Assembly: GCA_030039675.1 (NCBI GenBank) | Contig: JASHVE010000086.1 | Span: forward strand, 1-39,504 | Source: Acidobacteriaceae bacterium | GTDB taxonomy: Bacteria > Acidobacteriota > Terriglobia > Terriglobales > Acidobacteriaceae | Length of the DNA: 39,504 bases | Reading direction: 5' to 3' | Shown here: positions 25,468 to 32,880 of the stretch, in pieces | Position numbering within the stretch: the stretch's first letter is position 1 | Layout: each line of letters starts with the position of its first letter | The notes under the pieces: model-generated | Told to the model about the DNA's origin: nothing | Database searches by the model: none | What the model saw: only the letters and a program-made list of their open reading frames with translations | Position numbers and translations under genes: made by a program

Positions 25468-25908
25468 ATGAACCTGTTCCAACGGATTGCTTGCGGGTGG
25501 CGGCGTTTTCTTACGCCGGGGCCCGCAAAGGTTCCGGAGAGCCCGCTCAAGGTAGTGAATACGACGCGCGGCACAGTGATGGCGACGCGTCTTGATGTGG
25601 CCAACAGCGGAAAAACGCGCAGAAAGGGCCTGCTGGGACGCGATCATCTCGCGTCCGGTGAAGGCTTGTGGATTATTCCCTGCGAATCTGTGCATACGTT
25701 CTTCATGCGATTCCCTATCGACCTGGTCTATCTTGACCGCGGAAACTGCGTCAGGAAGGTGAGGAGCAGCGTGGGTGCGTGGCGGATCTCGGGGTGCTTT
25801 GCGGCGCACTCAGTGCTGGAACTGCCTGCGGGTACGGTGCGCGCAACGGCGACGAAGCGCGGGGACGCGATCGAGATGACGCCTGCCGGTTCTGAACAGG
25901 CCGGTTAG
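25468..25908 (+). CDS. Stand-alone DUF192 protein of the Tad locus
   Basis: The 146-residue protein is a complete DUF192 domain: KGLLGRDHL, GEGLWIIPC, then the conserved core HTFFMRFPIDLVYLD, ending with ELPAGTVRATATKRGD. DUF192 has no established biochemical role. No clear signal peptide is present, although the N-terminus is basic and slightly hydrophobic. It follows cpaC by 43 nt and is probably co-transcribed. Unlike the DUF192 part of the PilZ fusion at 17065-18114, the core motif is intact. The TAG stop codon coincides with the TTAG that abuts repeat B3, so the last residues may have been set by the repeat insertion. Confidence 0.85.
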   Translation: MNLFQRIACGWRRFLTPGPAKVPESPLKVVNTTRGTVMATRLDVANSGKTRRKGLLGRDHLASGEGLWIIPCESVHTFFMRFPIDLVYLDRGNCVRKVRSSVGAWRISGCFAAHSVLELPAGTVRATATKRGDAIEMTPAGSEQAG

Positions 25909-26019
25909 AGCGGTCCCACAGTTGATATGCCCTTGCCGAAGCCGCGGAAGGTGGCATTTTCTTGAGGAAAATGCCACTTTGCAGCAGTGGCTTCGGGATA
26001 TAGCAACTGTGAAACCGCT
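25909..26019 (+). repeat. Hairpin repeat, family B, copy 3
   Basis: A 111-bp element with ends AGCGGTCCCACAGTTG / CAACTGTGAAACCGCT and a perfect core stem GTGGCATTTTC / GAAAATGCCAC with loop TTGAG. It starts directly after the stop codon of the DUF192 gene and lies between convergent genes, where it could also act as a transcript end. Confidence 0.92.
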
Positions 26020-26045
26020 GTAGCGCCGGCCGGCTCCGGCTCGCC

Positions 26046-27362
26046 TTACACGGCTGCGATCAGGTCTTTCTTCCGGGAATGATTCATATATATCCATGCA
26101 TAGAACAGGCTCAGGGCAAGCAGGCTGAGTGGAACCGGAAAGATGCGCACGGTTAGAGGCAAAGGCAGCCGGAGGATCACGTCGAGGAAGATCCACAAGA
26201 TGTCTCCTGTCACGACGAGCGCTGTTGCGCTTACCAGGAGCGCGAGCCATCTGGTTATTGCGCCGCCTTCGGTCCAAAGCATGGCGCAGGCGGGAATCGC
26301 CAGCAGCAGGAGCTTGGTGTCCTGCTGACGGTGGTAAACAGGCAGCATGGACAGTGCGGCGATGGCTGCGAGGGCAAACCAGCGTTCTCGCCCCTGAGCA
26401 CGGTTTCGCAACGCGACAATTATCAAAGGAAGGAATGCCGCGAAAACTGCGATGAAGCTGGCTGAATTGTAGAAATGCGGGTCGTCTTTAAATGAGCTGA
26501 GGACTACAGACAGGTTGACCATCATGCCCAAGCCATATCGGCCCGTGGAAGCGGGTCCGGGATCGCTGAGGCCGCCGCGTGCGGAAAGCGCCGCCGTGTT
26601 CGAGCGCCACTCCTGAATCCAATGCGGTGCCACATGCCATGTCCACAGGAGTGCAGGGGCGCTGATCAGCAGAGCCAACAGGAGAGTGCGGAGCGCATGC
26701 TTGCGGCAGGTTCCTCCTGACAACAAAAAATAGAGCCAGATCAATCCCGCATCTTGCGGCTTAAGCGCGAGGCTCGCGGCAAGGCAAATCGTACCAGCAG
26801 CGATCCAGCGTTCCTTCATAAAACACCAGACAGCAACGACACAGAGGCCCACGGCAATCCCTGCGGCATTGCTGAGCGCCACAAGGTCACCGCTGTTGAC
26901 GAGGAAGAAGCCGAGCAGGAGGCCGGAGATCCTCGGCGCATGATTGGCTCCGATATCCCAAATCAGGAACGAAGCGAGAATGAGGCTGCCGATGGTGAGC
27001 GCCATCCATAGCACGTGTGCAGGACCCCATGACAGCGCGGCGAAGGGCGCGGTGATCATGAAGGCAGATGGCAGGTACAGGTACCGCGACACAATCTGAA
27101 GGACCTTTGGCGTGTCCAGCTGTCGATAAACGCCCTCCATCTGATAGAGGCGCAGTACCTCGCTTTGCTGGTATGGATCGTGATGCTGAAGAAGGCATCG
27201 CGCGGGGTAGTACAGGACTTTGAAGTCGACCATAGGAGTGGGCGAGGCTTTCTCCATGCCGATACCCAGCAGGAGAAATACGATGCACCCCATCAGGAGA
27301 AAATAGAATCCATCGCGGCGTTCCTTCGCTGTCCGGTTCACTGGTCGCTTCGCGTCCCCCAA
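26046..27362 (-). CDS. GT87-like (DUF2029) membrane glycosyltransferase
   Basis: This polytopic protein of up to 438 residues has about ten membrane segments and the features of the GT87/DUF2029 mannosyltransferase-like group of the GT-C fold: an Asp in the first periplasmic loop (MVDFKVLYYPARCLL), a following HHDPYQQSEV segment, and an ALKPQDAGLIW stretch. Such enzymes use polyprenyl-phosphate sugars on the periplasmic side. The start is uncertain: TTG at 27362 is the longest choice and has no ribosome site; an ATG at the first membrane helix is an alternative. It is followed on the same strand by a related gene only about 95 bp upstream. Acceptor unknown. Confidence 0.7.
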   Translation of the reverse strand: MGDAKRPVNRTAKERRDGFYFLLMGCIVFLLLGIGMEKASPTPMVDFKVLYYPARCLLQHHDPYQQSEVLRLYQMEGVYRQLDTPKVLQIVSRYLYLPSAFMITAPFAALSWGPAHVLWMALTIGSLILASFLIWDIGANHAPRISGLLLGFFLVNSGDLVALSNAAGIAVGLCVVAVWCFMKERWIAAGTICLAASLALKPQDAGLIWLYFLLSGGTCRKHALRTLLLALLISAPALLWTWHVAPHWIQEWRSNTAALSARGGLSDPGPASTGRYGLGMMVNLSVVLSSFKDDPHFYNSASFIAVFAAFLPLIIVALRNRAQGRERWFALAAIAALSMLPVYHRQQDTKLLLLAIPACAMLWTEGGAITRWLALLVSATALVVTGDILWIFLDVILRLPLPLTVRIFPVPLSLLALSLFYAWIYMNHSRKKDLIAAV

Positions 27363-27456
27363 CTACAAGTCCAGAAATCAAGCAAACTGAGAAAGCTATG
27401 GCTGTCGAATTTCCTTCAGTAGTGAAGTGAATCTGTTGAATCTATCGCGTGCAGTG

Positions 27457-28695
27457 CTAGGAACGAGAAATATGCGCCGCCGAAACCGGCGCTTCGCCTC
27501 CGTGAGCTTGTACGAACTCCACCGGCGCGGAGACGGCGTGCGCAGCCGCAGAGGAGCGTGCAACGAGATACCACAAGAGCCACACCGGGGCCGTCCACAG
27601 ATAATAAACGGAGTTAATGCGGACGCGAAGCGCCTGGAGCTCGATGATGGCGAGGACGCAGACCAGGACAACGAGCAGGGGACGTTTGCGTGTGGTGAAG
27701 GCGCCGTGCATCACAGCCGGGATCGCGATGCTCTGATCATACAAAAAGGAATAGGGTGCGGCGATGAGCGAAACGAGGATCAGCAGATCGCCGTTTTCGA
27801 TCCAGCTCCATCCGTGGCGGCGGCGCCAGAAGAACCACACGGCCCACGCCGAGGCGACTGCGGCAGGCAAATATTGCAGCCAGACCGCGTTCCGATTGAT
27901 GGAGAAACGCATCGCGTCGCTGAGGCAAGGAACGAACTCCTGCACGACAGACGTGGAACGCATGAGCGCCAGATAGGCCGAGAAAGCAGATGGGTCGATC
28001 CAGAGTGTGAGGGCGCAGCTCGCCGCCGTCGCAGCCACAGCGCCGGCGAGCACCTTATAGCTGCGCGAGAACAAGATCCAGGCCAGCAGCGCCGCGGCGA
28101 AAGGGAGAAACAGATGCGGCTTGAGCACGCAGAGCCAGAGAGACGCGCCAGCCGCGAAGGGGCGAGTGCAGTGGTAGTAGAGGAACAGAGTCAGCCCGAG
28201 CAGCGCGAAGAGGGACGTCTGGCCCATGGTGAGACACATGAGGGCGGGCACAAAGGACAGACCGAGCCAATGAATATAATTTGGAGGTGAGCCATGCAGC
28301 TTGCGGACCAGATGCACGGAAATCAACAGGCAAGCGAGCAAGATGAGAGACCATAGAAGGGCTGCGATCCGTACGCCGAAGAAGCCCAGAGGAAAAGCGA
28401 GGGGTAATCCCCACGGAGGATTGCGCATAAGGAGGACGCCGTTGCCCTTCAGCCCCACCGAATGTTCAATGCGTCTTATCGCGCCTGCATCATAGGGATC
28501 AGCGTGCTGGACCAGCTGGCGACCGGTCGCATAATATGCGACGAAGTCGCGCGAACCGGCCATTTTGCCTGCAAGAGGCACTGTGAAAAGGAACAGTGCC
28601 GTGATGCCGAGAACCACGCCGCTGAGCAGCGCAATCGATATATCTGCGAGATCGTAGCGAGGCTTGGCCGCGGGCGGATGCGTGGTGTCCGGCAT
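27457..28695 (-). CDS. GT87-like (DUF2029) membrane glycosyltransferase
   Basis: A 412-residue polytopic protein related to its neighbour at 26046-27362. After the first membrane helix it has SRDFVAYYATGRQLVQHADPYD, the GT87-type loop with Asp and a YATGRQL segment, then several helices and CVLKPHLFLPF. The ATG at 28695 (MPDTTHPPAA) is preferred over an upstream start that would overlap regulatory DNA. It is transcribed divergently from flp1, and the flp enhancer module lies about 90 bp before its start, so it could share regulation with the pilins. Pilin glycosylation is a possible role, from position only. Confidence 0.75.
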   Translation of the reverse strand: MPDTTHPPAAKPRYDLADISIALLSGVVLGITALFLFTVPLAGKMAGSRDFVAYYATGRQLVQHADPYDAGAIRRIEHSVGLKGNGVLLMRNPPWGLPLAFPLGFFGVRIAALLWSLILLACLLISVHLVRKLHGSPPNYIHWLGLSFVPALMCLTMGQTSLFALLGLTLFLYYHCTRPFAAGASLWLCVLKPHLFLPFAAALLAWILFSRSYKVLAGAVAATAASCALTLWIDPSAFSAYLALMRSTSVVQEFVPCLSDAMRFSINRNAVWLQYLPAAVASAWAVWFFWRRRHGWSWIENGDLLILVSLIAAPYSFLYDQSIAIPAVMHGAFTTRKRPLLVVLVCVLAIIELQALRVRINSVYYLWTAPVWLLWYLVARSSAAAHAVSAPVEFVQAHGGEAPVSAAHISRS

Positions 28696-28784
28696 GGACG
28701 ATATTGTACCGATTGGCTGAAAAGCAGTGGATCGCACCGCGGCCACACTGCAATAACACACAGGTGGCATACACCTTTAGGTCA

Positions 28785-28834
28785 TGTATACGGCTCGCTC
28801 GTGGGAGAAGAACCACTGTAAACACGCGTATACA
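28785..28834. promoter_or_regulatory. Probable enhancer (activator-binding) module upstream of flp
   Basis: TGTATACGGC (28785-28794) and GTAAACA-NN-CGTATACA (28818-28834) repeat the module found before cpaA, with a 23-bp gap here against 24 bp there. The two GTATAC cores are 42 bp apart. The right core lies about 83 bp before the GG of the 24-12 promoter at 28912. The match between the two loci is 24 of 25 aligned positions across the conserved blocks. Confidence 0.72.
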
Positions 28835-28911
28835 GCAAGGGTAGGCAAAAGCTCGCCAGATGAGATTGTAAGTGCTTCTTTCTTAAGAGACATTGCTTCA
28901 GAGACCCTGAA

Positions 28912-28927
28912 TGGCATGCCAGGTGCA
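28912..28927 (+). promoter_or_regulatory. Sigma-54 (24-12) promoter of flp1
   Basis: TGGCATGCCAGGTGCA matches 10 of 12 informative positions of TGGCACG-N4-TTGCW, with GG (28913-28914) and GC (28925-28926) 10 bp apart. Transcription would start near 28938, 43 nt before the flp1 ATG. The enhancer module lies at the right distance upstream. Confidence 0.7.
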
Positions 28928-28980
28928 TAGTAGGGGGTGCCCCGGCTGAGGCTGGGAATCAACTACTTGGAGAGATCGAG

Positions 28981-29166
28981 ATGAACAACCTTTTTCTGAA
29001 GATGTATGTTAAGGTCCAGGATTTCCTGAGCCGCGAGGAAGGCCAGGATCTGGTTGAGTACGCCCTGCTGATTACCCTGGTCGCACTGGCTGCCGTTTCC
29101 GGCATCAACAAGGTAGCCTCCGCAATCAACACCGTCTTCACCAACATTAGCAACACGCTTTCGTAA
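28981..29166 (+). CDS. flp: Flp-type pilin, copy 1
   Basis: The 61-residue prepilin is the probable major subunit of the Tad pilus. The leader ends at G21, followed by QDLVEYALL with Glu at +5 and Tyr at +6, the canonical Flp processing site for CpaA. The mature part is 40 residues: a hydrophobic helix (ITLVALAAVSGINKVASAI) and a polar tail ending SNTLS. GGAGAGA lies about 6 nt before the ATG. It is 3.5 kb from cpaC and 17 kb from cpaA, under its own predicted sigma-54 promoter. A hairpin 52 nt after the stop may stabilise or end the transcript. Confidence 0.94.
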   Translation: MNNLFLKMYVKVQDFLSREEGQDLVEYALLITLVALAAVSGINKVASAINTVFTNISNTLS

Positions 29167-29218
29167 GCACTGGCAGAAGAACGTCAGGAACACGCACCCA
29201 GTACCTCAGCTCCTTCAC

Positions 29219-29260
29219 GGGAGAGCGTCGTATCGGACCCCACCGCCCCGTCGCTCTCCC
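29219..29260 (+). terminator. Hairpin after flp1
   Basis: GGGAGAGCG (29219-29227) pairs with CGCTCTCCC (29252-29260) across a 24-nt loop. There is no T-tract, so partial termination or mRNA 3' protection, which would favour high pilin levels, is more likely than a strong stop. Confidence 0.45.
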
Positions 29261-29404
29261 TGCAAGGTTGTTATTCAGTTATCGGGCGGGGAGGTCAATC
29301 CCAACAGGTTTTGAATTGGGAGTTTGAACGCATCCAGGCTCGAGTATTAGAACTGAAAGCGCACGCATAGGATAGAAGCCAGGCTGGATATGGAGAAGCT
29401 TGAC

Positions 29405-29590
29405 ATGCACGATCAGTTCTTAAAACTACAACTCAAGTTCTGGGAATTGATATACGACGAGAATGGCCAGGACTTAGTGGAATACGGTTTGATCGTGACA
29501 GCGATTGCGCTGGCGGCAATTGGCGGCATACAGCATTTTGCTTCAGCGGTCGCAACGCTCTTCAATAACATTGATAATTCCCTTTCGTAA
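29405..29590 (+). CDS. flp2: Flp-type pilin, copy 2
   Basis: This second Flp prepilin has 61 residues when started at the ATG at 29405. That start has GGAGAAG 7 nt upstream and places the processing site at G21-Q22, exactly as in copy 1; an ATG five codons earlier lacks such support. QDLVEYGLIV keeps Glu at +5 and Tyr at +6, and the tail NNIDNSLS parallels that of copy 1. The leader (KLQLKFWELIYDENG) and mature helix have diverged, so the two pilins may be used in different amounts or conditions. The 238-bp gap after copy 1 shows no convincing 24-12 promoter or enhancer module. Confidence 0.9.
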   Translation: MHDQFLKLQLKFWELIYDENGQDLVEYGLIVTAIALAAIGGIQHFASAVATLFNNIDNSLS

Positions 29591-29629
29591 ATTCCCACGT
29601 CCCTCATTGACTTCCCAATTTATGCTTAG

Positions 29630-29740
29630 AGCGGTTCCACAGTTGATGTGCCCTTGCCGAAGCCGCGGAAGGTGGGATTTTCTTGCGGAAAATGCCACTT
29701 TGCAGCAGTGGTTTCGGGATATAGCAACTGTGAAACCGCT
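29630..29740 (+). repeat. Hairpin repeat, family B, copy 4
   Basis: A 111-bp element preceded by GCTTAG, ends AGCGGTTCCACAGTTG / CAACTGTGAAACCGCT. The core stem carries changes (GTGGGATTTTC, loop TTGCG), leaving one mismatch, so this is the most degraded of the four B copies. It separates the pilin genes from the glycosyltransferase island. Confidence 0.9.
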
Positions 29741-29820
29741 GTGGGCGAATACGGGTGGAATTCAGCATCCTCCGCGTTGCCAGTAGCGTAAACTTGCAAT
29801 GTTCCTAAAAACGCACTGAC

Positions 29821-31572
29821 ATGCTGCCGCCTTCTCCATCTGAGAGCACCGGCTCGCTGCTGATTGTTGAATGCGGCTTAACGGCGATCGCCACAGCATG
29901 CTCGTTTGCATGGCCAACGCTCGGCGCCAGATGGTTTGCGCGGATCGAGCGGCCGTTTGGGCGGCTGGCGCAGCGGAAAAAGGTTTCTATTTTTGTGGTG
30001 GGTCTGAGCGTCCTGGTTCTGCGCCTGGCACTTCTCCCTCTTTACCCGATCCCGATTCCGTTTGTTACAGATGATTTCAGCTTCCTGCTGGCTGGCGAGA
30101 CCTTCGCGCTGGGCCGGCTGACGAATCCCACGCCCGCGATGTGGACGCACTTTGAGAGCATCCACATCACAATGAAGCCGACCTACATGTCGATGTACTT
30201 CCCCGGGCAGGGGCTGATTCTGGCGGCGGGCCAGGTGTTGCTGGGCAATCCATGGTACGGGGTTCTGATCGTCAGCGCGCTGATGTGCGCCGCGCTCTGC
30301 TGGATGCTGCAGGCATGGCTGCCTCCGAAGTGGGCCCTGTTGGGCGGGTTGATGGCAGTGCTGCGGCTGGGCGTGTTCAGTTGCTGGACCAATACCTATC
30401 ACGCAGCCGGCTCGCTTGCAGCGCTGGGTGGCGCGCTGGTGCTTGGCGCATTACCGCGTCTTAAGAAGACGGCGCGGATGCGCTATGGCGTCCTGCTGGC
30501 GCTGGGCGCTGCCATTCTGGCTCTCACACGCGCCTACGAAGGGCTTTTGCTGTGCCTGCCGGCTGCCGTGGAGCTGGGACGCTGGCTGCTGCGTGGAAAA
30601 AACCTGCCGAGTACCGCGGTACTGGCGCGGCGCGCCGTTCTGCCGCTGGCCATCCTGATCACGGCAGGATCGTGGCTGGCGCTTTATGATTACCGGGCGT
30701 TTGGAAGTCCGACGACGCTGCCCTACACGGTGGACCGGAATACCTATGCCGTTACGCCGTATTTTGTCTGGCAGCATCAGCGGCCCACTCCCGCATACCG
30801 GCACGCGGTGATGCGGCAGTTCTACATGGATACGGAGTACGCGTTTTTCAAACAACTCCACAGCTGGAAAGGATTTATTCCACAGACGCTGATCAAGATC
30901 CAGTTTTCCGCGCAGTTTTATATCAGTTTTTCTCTGCTGCTACCGCTGATCATGCTGCGGCGAGCCTTTCTTGACCGGCGCATCCGCTTTTTGACGATCA
31001 CGATCGTGGTCATGGTGGCGGGACTGCTGATCGAGATCTATCTGCTGCCTCACTATGTGGCGCCTTTCACGGCGGCGTTTTATGCGATTGGTCTGCAGGC
31101 GATGCGGCATCTGAGGGTATGGAAGCCGGAGGGGAAGCCGGTGGGGCTCGAGTTGACACGAATGACCATTGCTGTGTGCGTTGTCCTGGCCGGAGTGCGT
31201 GTCTTTGCGCGGCCGCTGCACATCGCTCCGCCGGAGTTGCCGGTGAATAACTGGAACTGCACCTGGTTCGGTCCGGAGCACTACGGTGTGGAGCGGGCGC
31301 AGATCGAGTCGGAGCTGGAGAAGATGCCCGGCCAGCAATTGGCTATTGTGCGCTATGGCAAGGGTCATAACACCCTGAACGAGTGGGTCTATAACCAGCC
31401 GGATATCGATGGTTCCAAAGTCGTATGGGCTCGAGAGATGGATCCGGTGGATAATATGGAACTAATCCATTACTACGCCCACAGGAAGGTGTGGCTGGTT
31501 GAGCCGGATACGATTCCGGCCAGGGTGTCGCCCTATCCGGTACCGGGGATGACAAACGGAGCCATGCGCTAA
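29821..31572 (+). CDS. GT-C fold membrane glycosyltransferase, paralogue 1
   Basis: The 583-residue polytopic protein has about ten membrane segments and a soluble C-terminal region of about 110 residues. The first large loop holds VTDDFSFLLAGETFALGRLTNP, whose paired Asp is typical of GT-C enzymes (PMT/ArnT-like, GT39-like) that use lipid-linked sugars. The loop also has MWTHFESIHITM and the MYFPGQG segment. The C-terminal region contains FGPEHYGVERAQIE and DGSKVVWAREMDP. A paralogue of identical length lies at 32881-34632, beyond a PAP2-like gene. No clear ribosome site precedes the ATG. Sugar and acceptor are unknown; a cell-envelope glycolipid or pilin is possible. Confidence 0.75.
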   Translation: MLPPSPSESTGSLLIVECGLTAIATACSFAWPTLGARWFARIERPFGRLAQRKKVSIFVVGLSVLVLRLALLPLYPIPIPFVTDDFSFLLAGETFALGRLTNPTPAMWTHFESIHITMKPTYMSMYFPGQGLILAAGQVLLGNPWYGVLIVSALMCAALCWMLQAWLPPKWALLGGLMAVLRLGVFSCWTNTYHAAGSLAALGGALVLGALPRLKKTARMRYGVLLALGAAILALTRAYEGLLLCLPAAVELGRWLLRGKNLPSTAVLARRAVLPLAILITAGSWLALYDYRAFGSPTTLPYTVDRNTYAVTPYFVWQHQRPTPAYRHAVMRQFYMDTEYAFFKQLHSWKGFIPQTLIKIQFSAQFYISFSLLLPLIMLRRAFLDRRIRFLTITIVVMVAGLLIEIYLLPHYVAPFTAAFYAIGLQAMRHLRVWKPEGKPVGLELTRMTIAVCVVLAGVRVFARPLHIAPPELPVNNWNCTWFGPEHYGVERAQIESELEKMPGQQLAIVRYGKGHNTLNEWVYNQPDIDGSKVVWAREMDPVDNMELIHYYAHRKVWLVEPDTIPARVSPYPVPGMTNGAMR

Positions 31573-31649
31573 GCCGACGACTGTGTTGGACCGGCGAGGG
31601 GTCTTCCGGCAAAGTTGTGCGCTGTATCACAAGAGAGGAAACGCGACGT

Positions 31650-32735
31650 ATGATCGTGCCTCGTGGACCTGACTGTGAATCCCGGCTTGTGGAGGCCGAT
31701 GGCGCAGTTGCGCTCCCTCTCGCAGGGCAAGGTATCTTGCCAATGAGCAAGAGTGCGCAGGCAGTGTGGCTCCGGCTTCGACCTTTGGGCAGGCCCGGCT
31801 TCCAACTTCTGATGGTTTACCTCGGTGTGGCTGCCGTGGTTGCTTCTGTGCTGGGTTGCTGGCTCACTGCCACTCAGGTCCCGAATGCGGCGAGTCTTGC
31901 ACTTGGCGCCGGCATCGCGCTTACGGCGATACTGCCGCTTCTTTTCTACATTGGAACTGCCGGAAAGCGATATCTGCGAGACGCGGCCTTCACAATTCTA
32001 TGGGTCATTTTCTGTTCGTTCATCCTTGGATTTCCGGTTACAGTCGCGTCCAGGCTGGGAATGGGGATTAACTTGCAGGACGCGCGTTTTGTGCAATGGG
32101 ACCACTGGCTTGGCATCAATGTTCCAGCCATTGCCGGATGGGCGTCGCATCATTGGTTGGGGAACATCGCGAACAAGAGTTATGCGTGGCTCTTCCCGTT
32201 CATGCAGGTTGCAATCTTTCTGCCCATTCTGGCCGGCGAGCTGAAATACACGCAGAAATTCGTTCTCGCCAATATGATGTCTTTCTTTTTGGGTATTCCT
32301 GTATTCGCCATGTTTCCGGCGATCGGGCCGTGGTTTGGCTACCATCTCGCTGCGAGACCGGATCAGGCAGCTTGCCAGGCATTGATCTTTCTCATGCGGA
32401 CTCCCGGACCGTATGTCTACCAATATCCGGCGGGGGCCATCTGTTTTCCTTCCTTTCACGTGGTGTGGGCGATTCTCTGTGTCCAGGCTTTGTGGTGGGT
32501 TCGCCCGTTGCGCATTCCCGTTTCGGCGTTTTGCGGACTGATCATTTTCTCGACGATGACCGTCGACAACCATTATTTTTGCGATGTGCTGGCCGGGATA
32601 GCGCTCGCTGCCGCTGCTCTCGTTTTGACGAACCGCCTGGTCGACTGGAATGCGCCCGACGCTGGTTCACCCAGTCGTTCAGGGCCCTCCAAGACAGAAA
32701 CGATTTCTCTGCCAGCCGGTGAAGCGATCGTCTGA
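31650..32735 (+). CDS. PAP2/Aur1-like membrane phosphotransferase or phosphatase
   Basis: The 361-residue protein has about six membrane segments and the motifs of the PAP2 superfamily: ICFPSFHVVWAI with catalytic-type H270 and DNHYFCDVLAG with H308 and D312. The overall form is closest to the Aur1/Ipt1-type group, which transfers phospho-headgroups to sphingolipid-like acceptors, although lipid phosphatase activity is equally possible. An ATG at 31650 preceded by AGAGAGGA is chosen; ATG at 31743, nearer the first helix, is an alternative. It sits between two paralogous GT-C genes, suggesting a joint role in making or recycling a lipid-linked glycan. Confidence 0.75.
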   Translation: MIVPRGPDCESRLVEADGAVALPLAGQGILPMSKSAQAVWLRLRPLGRPGFQLLMVYLGVAAVVASVLGCWLTATQVPNAASLALGAGIALTAILPLLFYIGTAGKRYLRDAAFTILWVIFCSFILGFPVTVASRLGMGINLQDARFVQWDHWLGINVPAIAGWASHHWLGNIANKSYAWLFPFMQVAIFLPILAGELKYTQKFVLANMMSFFLGIPVFAMFPAIGPWFGYHLAARPDQAACQALIFLMRTPGPYVYQYPAGAICFPSFHVVWAILCVQALWWVRPLRIPVSAFCGLIIFSTMTVDNHYFCDVLAGIALAAAALVLTNRLVDWNAPDAGSPSRSGPSKTETISLPAGEAIV

Positions 32736-32880
32736 GAGGGAGCCCGGCGCAACGGCCCCAAGCCGCGGCAATTCCACAGATGCCGATGGCTCCGCCGATG
32801 TTCTTATCAGGGCGCGGACCAATCACGGGTCAGGAGTTTGCGCCATGATCCAATCTGCCTGGAGTCTGAACTGAGAAGTC

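Noticed and set aside
27427-28290. A 287-codon + strand open frame
   Set aside because: It is antisense to the GT87-like gene and is charged low-complexity sequence.
29281-29404. A sigma-54 promoter directly before flp2
   Set aside because: The GG-N10-GC match at 29318-29331 lacks the rest of the consensus and no enhancer module is nearby; GG-N10-GC alone is common in GC-rich DNA.
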